From: Geobacter sp.
Lineage (GTDB): Bacteria; Desulfobacterota; Desulfuromonadia; Geobacterales; Pseudopelobacteraceae
Length of the DNA: 64,000 nucleotides
NCBI GenBank assembly: GCA_003574895.1
Contig: PJFB01000004.1
Location: 268,208 to 332,207, forward strand
Reading direction: 5' to 3'
A model generated the notes under the pieces. It made no database searches. It saw only the letters and a program-made list of their open reading frames with translations, and had not been told where the DNA came from. Shown here piece after piece: positions 52,354 through 60,970 of the stretch (position 1 is its first letter; each line of letters opens with the position of its first letter). Both the position numbers and the translations under genes were made by a program.

Positions 52354-53331
52354 CTAGAACCGTTCCCGATAGGCAAGCGGGGTGACCCCCAAGCGCCGCT
52401 GAAAAGTACGCCGCAACTGCTCGGCCGAAGCATAGCCGCTTTCGCAGGCAACCGTCTCTATTGGCTTCGTGGAGTCCTCCAGCAGGCCTATGGCCCGTTC
52501 AAACCTGATCTGTTCAATGTACCGTGCCGGTGTCATCCCGGTTTCACGAACAAAGATGCGGGCAAAATTCCTGGGGCTCATGGCGGCTCTTTCAGCAAGC
52601 TCATCCACGTTCAGCTTGAGGTGAATGTTCTCTTTCAGCCAGGCCAGGAATGACTCCAGCGGACCATCCACAGCCATCTGTGCGCGCAGGTGGGTGCTGA
52701 ACTGGGCCTGCCCGCCAGGCCGCTTCATAAACATGACCAGCCTGCGGGCCACGGCCAGGGCCATTTTGCGGTCCAGATCCTCTTCAATCAGGGCCAGGGC
52801 CAGATCCATACAGCTGGTTACCCCAGCCGATGTGGCCACAAAATCATCCCGGACATAGATGGCGTCCGGCTCGACCATGACCCGCGGGTATTCCTTGCGT
52901 AACCGCTCCACATCCATCCAGTGTGTCGTAGCCCTTCTGCCATCGAGAAGTCCGGCTGCCGCCAGCAGAAAAGCACCGGTGCAGACCGAAACCAGACGGC
53001 GCACCCGATTTCCGGCACTGCGTATCCAATCGACGAGGTCTTGGTTGGCCAGCGCCAGGTTCAGATATTTGTCGCAGCTGCCAACCACGATGAGGGTATC
53101 TATTTCAGCGGCAAAGTCGCTCCAGCCGGCATCGGCAACAAGTTGGACCCCGGACGAAGTCGGGAATGGCCCCGCCTTGGCCCCAAGAAGCAGGACCGCA
53201 TAGGCGGGACACCCCGAGCCATGTTCGACCAGCTCCCGGTTTGCCATTTCAAAAACCTCGATGGGGCCAACCGCGTCGAAGATCTCGACCCCTTCATAGG
53301 CTACGATTGCGATGGTGCGCAGCTTTTCCAT
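52354..53331 (-). CDS. GlxA/FtrA-type AraC-family regulator with DJ-1/PfpI domain
   Basis: 325 residues; the ATG with GGAG six bases upstream is preferred over a TTG 15 bases earlier. The N-terminal DJ-1/PfpI domain (about 5-180) opens with TIAIVAYEGVEIFDAVGPIE and has the nucleophile-elbow-like VSVCTGAFLLAAAGL with its cysteine. The C-terminal AraC domain has two helix-turn-helix motifs, ELAERAAMSPRNFARIFVRE and ETVACESGYASAEQLRRTFQ. Such regulators sense small metabolites; the regulon here is unknown. Confidence 0.92.
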   Translation of the reverse strand: MEKLRTIAIVAYEGVEIFDAVGPIEVFEMANRELVEHGSGCPAYAVLLLGAKAGPFPTSSGVQLVADAGWSDFAAEIDTLIVVGSCDKYLNLALANQDLVDWIRSAGNRVRRLVSVCTGAFLLAAAGLLDGRRATTHWMDVERLRKEYPRVMVEPDAIYVRDDFVATSAGVTSCMDLALALIEEDLDRKMALAVARRLVMFMKRPGGQAQFSTHLRAQMAVDGPLESFLAWLKENIHLKLNVDELAERAAMSPRNFARIFVRETGMTPARYIEQIRFERAIGLLEDSTKPIETVACESGYASAEQLRRTFQRRLGVTPLAYRERF

Positions 53332-53532
53332 GTCTGTCTCCGGCAATATTCCGTATTCCCGGGATGAATAATGTCATAATCGCGCAACCGGCACAATGAC
53401 AACAAACATGCATTTCCTGCCAATCACGCTCCACCGTCGCCGCCACCAAAACAGGGATTCAATCGGACTGGGACGCCGGCTGCTTCCCCGAAGCGGCTTG
53501 TATTGATCAGGAAAATCTGCTACTTTGACGCC

Positions 53533-54132
53533 ATGAGTATGTTTGCAGGATATAGTCGTCACCTTCGGTTCATAACCCTTGCCATCCCGTTGTTCCTGGT
53601 TATCGTGGGCATGAGTGTGCCGGACCTTTCCCGACCCCACGCACCTAAGCCGATGCGGCGTGCGGTCCTGGACAAAACCCCTGCCAGGTCCATACAACTC
53701 TCCACCGTCAAGATTGATACCGTCCTGCTTATCACTATCGCCCCTGCCATCGTCCTTGTTTCCTCTGAAGAATATTCCCTTGAAGCCGAGCCCCTGCGCT
53801 TTTCAGCCCCTGTATTGCCGCTCGACCCCTTATCTCCAAGAGCCCCCCCCGGAATCAACTCATTCAGCCTAAACAGCGCCTTCGCAACCAGGGATTTGTC
53901 CCCGCCAGAGCGCAGCAGTGCGGCCTGTTACGGATTTCCCGATGCCGTCACATTTCCGGATGGGCGAAAAGCTCCGTGGCCTTCTTTCCTGGCAAACGGT
54001 GATGTTGCCGTGAACAAGTATCTTTATCAAACAACAAAATTTCCATGGAAACAGCCTTATGAGATCGATTTCGATTTTGTTTATAACCATTGTAATTGCA
54101 GTTATGCACACAAGTTGCTATGCCGGGTGTAA
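53533..54132 (+). CDS. hypothetical membrane-anchored protein (uncertain)
   Basis: 199 codons with a hydrophobic N-terminal segment (FITLAIPLFLVIVGMSV) and a proline-rich remainder (SAPVLPLDPLSPRAPPGINS). No ribosome-binding site is seen, and the 3' end overlaps the CHAP gene by 74 bases in another frame. It could be a real membrane protein or a chance frame. Low confidence. Confidence 0.35.
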   Translation: MSMFAGYSRHLRFITLAIPLFLVIVGMSVPDLSRPHAPKPMRRAVLDKTPARSIQLSTVKIDTVLLITIAPAIVLVSSEEYSLEAEPLRFSAPVLPLDPLSPRAPPGINSFSLNSAFATRDLSPPERSSAACYGFPDAVTFPDGRKAPWPSFLANGDVAVNKYLYQTTKFPWKQPYEIDFDFVYNHCNCSYAHKLLCRV

Positions 54133-54646
54133 CTGCGACGATTGGATGCAAAGGGACGGTTATTGCGTCGATTACATCAAAGATAAGATCCCCATATTCC
54201 CGATTCCTAATAGTGACGAAGAAATTACCGCCCTCAGGAACAAGGACGTTTCAGAAGTCGCGGCAGGCGATGTCGCCATATTCGACCTGGGCAATTATTG
54301 GCATGTGGCGTATGTGGAAAAAGTTCACCTGGATTCACAGGGCAGGGCAACTGCCATTGACGTGAGCGAGATGAATTATGGCAAGCCCATCTCATTTGCC
54401 GATTACAAAAAGCGCTGGGGCACAACGGACGAGAATGAATGGAAAAGGGCACTCTGTTGCGGCGTCACCAAGAGATACGACCGGATGAGCTCGCGCAAGA
54501 ACGTCGCCCTGAGTACTGTCAATCAGATATGGTCACCGGTAAGCGCTATGGCAGAAGACGCTGACGAAAAGCGCGGCAACGCTGTTGTCGAGAGAGTCAA
54601 GGAAGTTATCAACCAGTTCTTTCGTTTCATGGGGAGAGATTTATGA
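54059..54646 (+). CDS. exported CHAP-type amidase/peptidase
   Basis: 195 residues with a signal sequence ending near SCYAGC. A CHAP-like core has Cys in RDGYCVDYIKDK and His in NYWHVAYVEKVH, followed by an acidic position in VSEMNYG, the usual layout of peptidoglycan amidases or peptidases. The C-terminal half (VKEVINQFFRFMGRDL) is helical. No clear ribosome-binding site. Its stop overlaps the next ATG as ATGA. It may act on peptidoglycan or a peptide in the envelope. Confidence 0.65.
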   Translation: MRSISILFITIVIAVMHTSCYAGCNCDDWMQRDGYCVDYIKDKIPIFPIPNSDEEITALRNKDVSEVAAGDVAIFDLGNYWHVAYVEKVHLDSQGRATAIDVSEMNYGKPISFADYKKRWGTTDENEWKRALCCGVTKRYDRMSSRKNVALSTVNQIWSPVSAMAEDADEKRGNAVVERVKEVINQFFRFMGRDL

Positions 54647-56523
54647 ATTACCATCACCATTCTGCATTGCGGATCGCTGCGCTGTTGGCAGTAGTTGTAT
54701 TCTGCTGCGGCTTCAGCTGGGGCTTGAAAAAGTCGGATCCCTGCAATGAAGCGCGCACCACCCTCAAGACATTTTCAGCCGCAACCGACCCCGGCAAAAA
54801 AACAAAATTGGAAAATGCCATTCTCAAGGCATGCCCGAACGGTGCTGCAGGCCTGTTCATCAAGGGCTTGCAGGCGGAGCAAGCCGCAAATAAAGATGAT
54901 GCCATCTCCCTGTACCGGGAGGCCTTGGCAAAAGACGACACGATCGCCGAGGCCCACGGCAATCTCGGCCTGCTGCTGAGTGAACGCGGACTTGACCAGG
55001 AAGCCTCGGTTGAATTGACCAAGGGGCTTATGGGGTGGCCAGATCCACGCTATCATCTGGCCATTGCTCCCATGATGAGCACCTGTTCCCTTCCCGCACT
55101 GGCCCTCTTCCACTACAACGAAGCGCTCAAGGCATTCCCGGATGACGTGACTATCCATGCCGGCATGGCAAAAGCGTATGTACAGCTCGGACAATTCGAC
55201 CTAGCCGAGAAAGAGTTTGTCCGCCTAACGGCATTAAAACCGGGAGAAGCGAAGTATCGGCTGGAGCTGGCCGATGTCTATCGAAAAGCCGGCAAACTTG
55301 ACCAGGCCATAGAAGTGCTGCACTCATGCCTTGGCGACAATCCGGCGAACAAGGAAGGGCACCGTCTGCTGGCAGAGGTCCTGATGGAAAAAGGGGATCG
55401 GGAAGCCGCGCGCAAGGAATACCTCCTGGCAGGGGTCGATGTCACCATCAACCCGGAGGATTTTGCCACAAAAGGCGATGAATACCTGAAGGAGAAGGAA
55501 TACGGCAAAGCGATCAGTGCCTACCAGACTGCGCTCAAAGGGCGTCCGGCCTGGCCGGACATACAATATAAACTGGGAAAAGCCCAACTTGCGGCCGGTC
55601 GTGACGACGATGCCCTGGCAACGTTCACCGCACTTGCCAAGGCAGGGATCAAGGACGGCTCTGTGTACTATGAGCTGGGACTGCTCCACGAACGCAGCGG
55701 TCAGCTAGATGAAGCCATCTCCGCCTACAGTTCGTCCGTTGTCCATGATCCGGACAACGTCAATGCCCATCGCAGGCTGGCAGAGATATTCACCTGGCGA
55801 GGCAGCTTCAAGCAGGCCGCGGACCAATACCGCGAACTGGTCCGCCTCAGGGGAGACAACCCCCTGTATCACCTGAATTTGGGCCAGACATATGGCCGCA
55901 TGAAAGATCTTAAGCGTGCCATGGCCGAATACCAGGCAGCGATCCGGCTGGACCCGAACAATATCGAGGGACACCGGGAACTGGCACGAATTTTCGTGCG
56001 CAACAACCAACCGGCAAAGGCTGAGCATCATTACAAGGAAGTCCTCAAGTTGAACAGCGATGACGAAACAGCCCGCAATGCCCTCATCACCCTTTTCATC
56101 AAACAAAAACGTTACGATGATCTGACCACATTCATAAAGGAGTGGCTGGACAAAGCACCCGATGACCCTCAGCGCCACTATCGTCTGGGTATCGTCTACG
56201 AGTTCAAGAAAGAATACGACATGGCTGTAGCCGAATACAAAAAAGCGCTAGAACTTCAGCCCAACGATGCCAAAATGCTTTTAGCCCTGGGGCGGACCTA
56301 CATGAAATCCGGGCGGTTATCTGAATCCCGCGAGATGCTGGAGGCGGCCCAAAAGGCAAACCCCACGCTCGCTGAACCGCAACTGCTCCTCAGCAGTATC
56401 GGAAACGGCTCGCGGTATCAGAAAAACAGCTCGCATACGGCGGATACTCAGATCAGGAAATCTAAAAGCAAACACAATTCGCGCCACGTAAAAAAAAGCC
56501 GGCGTAAAAAAACCAAGAAGTAA
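54643..56523 (+). CDS. exported TPR-repeat protein with basic tail
   Basis: 626 residues, with an N-terminal signal or anchor (LRIAALLAVVVFCCGFSWG). At least a dozen tetratricopeptide repeats run from about 60 to 570, for example AEAHGNLGLLLSERGLDQEA and YHLNLGQTYGRMKDLKRAMA. The last 45 residues are very basic (HVKKSRRKKTKK), suggesting contact with acidic polymers or membrane. Translationally coupled to the CHAP gene, so the two probably act together as enzyme and scaffold. Confidence 0.85.
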   Translation: MNYHHHSALRIAALLAVVVFCCGFSWGLKKSDPCNEARTTLKTFSAATDPGKKTKLENAILKACPNGAAGLFIKGLQAEQAANKDDAISLYREALAKDDTIAEAHGNLGLLLSERGLDQEASVELTKGLMGWPDPRYHLAIAPMMSTCSLPALALFHYNEALKAFPDDVTIHAGMAKAYVQLGQFDLAEKEFVRLTALKPGEAKYRLELADVYRKAGKLDQAIEVLHSCLGDNPANKEGHRLLAEVLMEKGDREAARKEYLLAGVDVTINPEDFATKGDEYLKEKEYGKAISAYQTALKGRPAWPDIQYKLGKAQLAAGRDDDALATFTALAKAGIKDGSVYYELGLLHERSGQLDEAISAYSSSVVHDPDNVNAHRRLAEIFTWRGSFKQAADQYRELVRLRGDNPLYHLNLGQTYGRMKDLKRAMAEYQAAIRLDPNNIEGHRELARIFVRNNQPAKAEHHYKEVLKLNSDDETARNALITLFIKQKRYDDLTTFIKEWLDKAPDDPQRHYRLGIVYEFKKEYDMAVAEYKKALELQPNDAKMLLALGRTYMKSGRLSESREMLEAAQKANPTLAEPQLLLSSIGNGSRYQKNSSHTADTQIRKSKSKHNSRHVKKSRRKKTKK

Positions 56524-56592
56524 TCATTAAGATTTTTGAAACACTTGGCAGCAAAAAATCAGACAAGCCCTTAAAAAATCGGCCAAGCAAAT

Positions 56593-56620
56593 TTGACAGA
56601 CCGTGTCTGCTTGTTAAAAT
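56593..56620 (+). promoter_or_regulatory. promoter with dyad operator of the putative copper operon
   Basis: TTGACA (56593-56598) and TAAAAT (56615-56620) are 16 bases apart. The dyad CAGAC-CGT-GTCTG (56597-56609) starts in the -35 and fills most of the spacer, a place typical of metal-responsive repressors or MerR-type activators. Confidence 0.6.
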
Positions 56621-56705
56621 CAATCTGCAAACAAAATGATACAGAACCTATCATTAAATCAGGATTGATCAGATCAGTAGAGACTCATCGCAGCCAAGGA
56701 GCAGC

Positions 56706-57194
56706 GTGGTCAGATTGCCCCGACACATAATCGCCGGTGTACTTACCGTTATTTTTCTGGTGATTGCCATGGGCCCGCTCTCCATACTTGCCATGCGGGC
56801 CTACCCCAACGACATAAACGTGGAATGCACCGGCGACTGCGACACCTGCGGCTGTGCTCCGGAGCGCAGGGCGTCACATACCTGTTGCTGCTGGCAGAAG
56901 AAGCTGAAGCAGGGCAACCTTCAAAACAGGCAAGGGACCAGTTGCTGCAAAAAATCCAAAGACAAGACTGCATCCATCACAGGCACTTGCAGATGCGGAA
57001 ACAACAAGCGTACTGTTATTTGGAGTAACAATGGTTTTGAATTTCTGCCCTTTCATTTCGCAGTTGTCGCCTTTGTTTTTGACGAAAACAAACTGATCCA
57101 CATCACCCCTGGCAACCCGCCCGAACATACCGGAGAGCCTCCGGTTCCCCCACACGAATACGGCATCATCCCACCTCATTACATGGTTGTATGA
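56706..57194 (+). CDS. membrane-anchored cysteine-rich protein of the copper operon
   Basis: 162 residues, GTG start after AAGGAGCAGC. An N-terminal membrane helix (GVLTVIFLVIAMGPLSILAM) is followed by four cysteine clusters: CTGDCDTCGC, HTCCCWQKK, TSCCKKSK and TCRCGNN. The C terminus is Pro/His rich (GIIPPHYMVV). Eleven or more cysteines in 65 residues suggest thiolate metal binding, probably copper given the genes that follow. Family not recognised. Confidence 0.65.
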   Translation: MVRLPRHIIAGVLTVIFLVIAMGPLSILAMRAYPNDINVECTGDCDTCGCAPERRASHTCCCWQKKLKQGNLQNRQGTSCCKKSKDKTASITGTCRCGNNKRTVIWSNNGFEFLPFHFAVVAFVFDENKLIHITPGNPPEHTGEPPVPPHEYGIIPPHYMVV

Positions 57195-57348
57195 CCTGAA
57201 GTTGCACCACTGACAGCAAACGTCCAGCCGGACATGGAAATGGCAGCCGGACCGGTATGCCGGCCGGTTTACCTATGTTCGACCATGCCCTGGACGATTG
57301 CCGACGCTGTAGCTCTTCACACAAAAAATATCCGATTCAGGAGGAAAT

Positions 57349-59334
57349 ATGCGCTTTAAGGCCACATCCTTGCTTACCTCCCTGGCAGTTGCAGCCATAT
57401 ACGTTTCCGCGGCAGGCGCGGAAAATGTGCAGATGGAAGAAATCACGGTCAAGGGGACCAAACTGGCGCCCCAAGAGGAGGTACTGACCATCAACGAAGT
57501 GCGCGAAAGCCCGGCCAGGGATATTGGCGAGGCCCTCAAGCAAGTGGAGGGGATCGATATCGTCCGCAAGGGGGCAATCGCCAATGACGTGGTGCTGCGC
57601 GGCCAGCAAAAGGACAACATCAACGTCTTTCTCGACGGGGTAAGGCTCCACGGCGCCTGCCCCAATCGAATGGATTCGCCGTCATTCCACTTCGATTTCG
57701 CAGAAGTGGAGCAGGTCAAGATCGTCAAGGGACCCTATGACATCACCAACCCGGGCGGAATCGGCGGTGAGATCGATGCCATCTCCAAAAAGACCGGTAA
57801 GGGCTTCGGCAGTGACCTCAGCCTGACCTATGGGTCATATGACATGACCAATGCATCCGCGACCGCATCCTACGGCACCGATCGCTATGATGCCCTGTTC
57901 GGTTACGCCTTCAAGTATTCCGGGGTCCCGGAATCTGGCGACGGCAAGAAAATCACCGAGATCTACCCTGCCACGAGCCCGAACCGCTATAAAGCGGATG
58001 CCGTCGATTCCAAGGCCTACGAAATCAACACCGGCTGGACCAAGCTGGGGTTGAATCCGACCAAAAACTCGCGGACCGAGATCGCCTATTCCTACCAGGA
58101 CGCCGACCACGTCCTCTATCCCTACCTGTTGATGGACGCCGACTATGACCGGACCCACATGCTCAACTGGAGCTACCGGATCGACAAGGTCTCGCCCCTG
58201 GTCCGGGAGATCAAGGTCCAGGCCTACTGGGACAAGGTCACCCATCTGATGGACGACCGCCTGCGCCAGAGCTCGGTCGGCAAACCCCGCATCTACTCGA
58301 TGCAGACCGATGCCAGCACCCAGGTGGTGGGCGCCAAGCTGCACACTGCCCTGGCAGCCGGGCCGGGCACCCTGACCCTGGGGAGCGACTACTACAACCG
58401 CAACTGGGACGCCATCAACCGGGTGGCGGCAAATGGCTACGTGGATACCGCCATGATCCCCGATGTCTTCACGGACAACCTGGGTTTTTTTGCCGGCTAT
58501 GAGATTCCGATTGTCGAAAAGCTGATCTTGAAAGGGGGCGTACGCACCGACCAAACCTGGGTAAAGGCGGACAAGCAGACCAATAAGGCGATCAGCGAAA
58601 CCGATTACACCACCGTGGCGGGCAATATCCAATTGATCTGGGCGCCAATGGAACATCTGGAAATAACCACCGGCTTCGGCTCGGGGATACGGCCGCCAGA
58701 TCCGCAGGAATTGTTCATCAATTCCCCCAGGCAGCAGGGAAACCCTTTCCTGAACCCGACCCGCAACAACGAGGCCGATCTGGGGATCAAGTACGCAACC
58801 GATGGTTTCTTTGTCAAGGCCGCAATCTTCAATAGCAGCTTGCAGGACTACATCAATATCGTCCGGAGCGGGACAACGCGCAGCTATGCCAACATCGATG
58901 CCAATATCTGGGGTGCCGAATTCGGCTCCCAGTTCAGCCTCCCCTATGACCTGTTCCTGAAGGGTTCGTTATCCTATACAGAGGGCAAGAACAATACCGA
59001 TGGCAGGCCATTGTCGGAAATGCCTCCACTCAGAGGCACACTGGCCCTGCGTTATGATGTGAACACCTGGTTTGTGGAGGCGGCGGAAAACTTCGCCAAC
59101 AGCCAGGACCGAGTTGACAGTGCGCTTGACGAAAAACCCACTGCCGGATGGATGACCACCGACCTGAAGGGAGGCTACAACTACAAGGCATTATCACTGT
59201 ACGCCGGGGTCTACAACCTGCTGGACAAGTTCTACTACTCGCACCTCTCCTATCAGCGGGACCCTTTTGCATCCGGTGCCAAGGTCCCGGAGAACGGCAG
59301 GAATTTTTACGTTACCCTGGCATATAAATTCTAG
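57349..59334 (+). CDS. TonB-dependent receptor, NosA/OprC-like (copper)
   Basis: 661-residue outer-membrane receptor. Signal peptide to about residue 24, a plug domain with a TonB-box-like start (EEITVKG), RDIGEALKQVEGIDIVRKG, VKGPYDITNPGGIGGEIDA, and a 22-strand barrel ending in YVTLAYKF. The plug holds Cys104-Pro-Asn-Arg-Met108 in LHGACPNRMDSPS, the CxxxM motif by which OprC binds copper, and the surrounding sequence is like NosA/OprC. Barrel-loop methionines in LMDDRL and IYSMQTD are candidates for the remaining ligands. TonB and a NosL-like gene follow. Copper as cargo is inferred from these matches. Confidence 0.88.
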   Translation: MRFKATSLLTSLAVAAIYVSAAGAENVQMEEITVKGTKLAPQEEVLTINEVRESPARDIGEALKQVEGIDIVRKGAIANDVVLRGQQKDNINVFLDGVRLHGACPNRMDSPSFHFDFAEVEQVKIVKGPYDITNPGGIGGEIDAISKKTGKGFGSDLSLTYGSYDMTNASATASYGTDRYDALFGYAFKYSGVPESGDGKKITEIYPATSPNRYKADAVDSKAYEINTGWTKLGLNPTKNSRTEIAYSYQDADHVLYPYLLMDADYDRTHMLNWSYRIDKVSPLVREIKVQAYWDKVTHLMDDRLRQSSVGKPRIYSMQTDASTQVVGAKLHTALAAGPGTLTLGSDYYNRNWDAINRVAANGYVDTAMIPDVFTDNLGFFAGYEIPIVEKLILKGGVRTDQTWVKADKQTNKAISETDYTTVAGNIQLIWAPMEHLEITTGFGSGIRPPDPQELFINSPRQQGNPFLNPTRNNEADLGIKYATDGFFVKAAIFNSSLQDYINIVRSGTTRSYANIDANIWGAEFGSQFSLPYDLFLKGSLSYTEGKNNTDGRPLSEMPPLRGTLALRYDVNTWFVEAAENFANSQDRVDSALDEKPTAGWMTTDLKGGYNYKALSLYAGVYNLLDKFYYSHLSYQRDPFASGAKVPENGRNFYVTLAYKF

Positions 59335-59344
59335 GGATATCTCC

Positions 59345-60190
59345 ATGGCAAAGAACCAGCACCCAGAATGGCTGACACCCATACTACCGCAAAAATCGCA
59401 GGCGGACCGTGTCCGCCTGCGGCGGTTCTCGGCGCTGTCGGCCCTTTTGCATACCGTGGTGCTGTTCATATGCCTGATCTGGACCGGCGACCGGCTGATG
59501 CAGCAGCCGGCCAGGGTGATCACCGTTGACCTGGGTCATGTGGAACCCTCCCGGCCAAGGCTGGCACCAGCACCAACGCCCCTGCCGAAACCGGCGCCGG
59601 TGCCGCTGTTGCCACGCCCGGCAGTGAAGCGTCCAGCACCGGCCGTGCTTCCGGCAACGGCAAGGCCGCAAGCCTCGCTTCCGGCTCAGCCGTCGGCAAC
59701 CGTTACCCCGACAGCCAACGCAACACAAACAGTACCGTCGGCAGTGGCGCCACAGGGAGTACCATCCGTAATGCCCGCCAGACCGGCCACAGGTGCGGCA
59801 CCAGCCAAAAGCGGCCCTGCCGTTGCTGCCCCCTTGCCTGCCCCAACGGTTTCCGGAGCAACAGGAGGCACAGGCCGGACAGCCAACAGTGCCGACATCC
59901 GCGCCCGTTACCTGCAACGCTGCCGGGGCCTGATCGAGCGCTACAAGGAATACCCGGTCATGGCACGAAAAGGGATGATCGAAGGGACTGTTGTGATAAG
60001 AGGCTCGCTGGGCCGGGACGGCTCCCTGCGCCAATGCGGCGTCACCCGGACCTCCGGGTCGCACCTGCTGGACAATGCCGCCCTGCGGGCTGTCAAAACT
60101 GTCGAACGGTTTCCGCCGGTGCCACCGGAACTGCTCGGCAACGAGCTGATTTTCGAGCTTCCGATCACGTTCAAGCTATCGGACGGGTGA
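59345..60190 (+). CDS. tonB: TonB-like energy transducer
   Basis: 281 residues, start chosen at the ATG ten bases after the receptor stop. One N-terminal membrane helix (LLHTVVLFICLIWTG), a long Pro/Ala/Thr linker (about 60-185) able to span the periplasm, and a C-terminal TonB domain with YKEYPVMARKGMIEGTVVIR and SLRQCGVTRTSGSHLLDNAA. It is probably the dedicated partner of the receptor upstream, drawing on ExbBD encoded elsewhere. Confidence 0.88.
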   Translation: MAKNQHPEWLTPILPQKSQADRVRLRRFSALSALLHTVVLFICLIWTGDRLMQQPARVITVDLGHVEPSRPRLAPAPTPLPKPAPVPLLPRPAVKRPAPAVLPATARPQASLPAQPSATVTPTANATQTVPSAVAPQGVPSVMPARPATGAAPAKSGPAVAAPLPAPTVSGATGGTGRTANSADIRARYLQRCRGLIERYKEYPVMARKGMIEGTVVIRGSLGRDGSLRQCGVTRTSGSHLLDNAALRAVKTVERFPPVPPELLGNELIFELPITFKLSDG

Positions 60191-60355
60191 ATATGTGGTC
60201 AAGCACAGCAATTTTGCGGCACTTGCCCTGGCAGCGGATTTTTGATAATACTCCAGCGCACAAGCGTCATATTTCAAATTCATGGTTTCCTGGTTTATCT
60301 CTAATATCTATGCTGAACCGAGCATTGTAAGGCATCATATCAAAAGGAGAATTTT

Positions 60356-60877
60356 ATGCGCTTTTTTCTGTCAATTGTCTCATTGCTTTGCCTCTTTGCC
60401 GCACCAGCGGCTTTTGCGGCTCCGCAACCGGATCTCCAGCTATCCCCTGACTGTACTTTGTGCGGCATGGACCGGGCAAAATTCAATTTCAGCCGGATGG
60501 TCATCGAATATGAAGACGGCTCTTCCATCGGTGTTTGCAGCCTGCATTGCGCCGCCGTGGAACTGGCCAATACCATTGACAAGGTCCCCGTCATGGTGCG
60601 TGTTGCCGACTATGACAGCAAAGAGCTGATTGATGCCTACAAGGCGGTCTGGGTAATTGGCGGCAATACAAAAGGGGTCATGACTGTCCAGGCAAAGTGG
60701 GCCTTTGCCGACAAGGGAGCGGCCGAGCGTTTCGTTAAGGCCAATGGCGGCAAGATCGCCACTTTTGACGAGGCGATCAAGGCAGCCTATGACGACATGT
60801 ATCAGGATACAAAGAGGATTCGCGAATACAGAAAGATGAAACACATGAAGCATCATGGCGGCGAAGCCAAGCATTGA
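60356..60877 (+). CDS. NosL-like copper-binding protein
   Basis: 173 residues with a signal peptide (LSIVSLLCLFAAPAAFA) and AAGGAG before the ATG. The NosL pattern is clear: DCTLCGMDRAKFNFSRMVIE with the CxxCGM metal site, GVCSLHCAAVELANT with two more cysteines, and the conserved ADYDSKELIDAYKAVWV. The C terminus is Met/His-rich (KMKHMKHHGGEAKH). NosL proteins are copper chaperones, usually lipoproteins for nitrous oxide reductase; here it lacks a lipobox and sits behind a copper-type receptor. Confidence 0.85.
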   Translation: MRFFLSIVSLLCLFAAPAAFAAPQPDLQLSPDCTLCGMDRAKFNFSRMVIEYEDGSSIGVCSLHCAAVELANTIDKVPVMVRVADYDSKELIDAYKAVWVIGGNTKGVMTVQAKWAFADKGAAERFVKANGGKIATFDEAIKAAYDDMYQDTKRIREYRKMKHMKHHGGEAKH

Positions 60878-60921
60878 TGACCGGCTACCGGTGAAAATCT
60901 TCGGCAAACATAATTGCCGAC

Positions 60922-60952
60922 AAAAAAAGGCCCCTTACGGAGCCTTTTTTTG
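60922..60952. terminator. bidirectional intrinsic terminator
   Basis: AAAAAAAGGC and GCCTTTTTTT pair around a short loop, between the convergent NosL-like and FN3-cytochrome genes. Confidence 0.8.
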
Positions 60953-60970
60953 TTTATTGCCGATGCTGAT

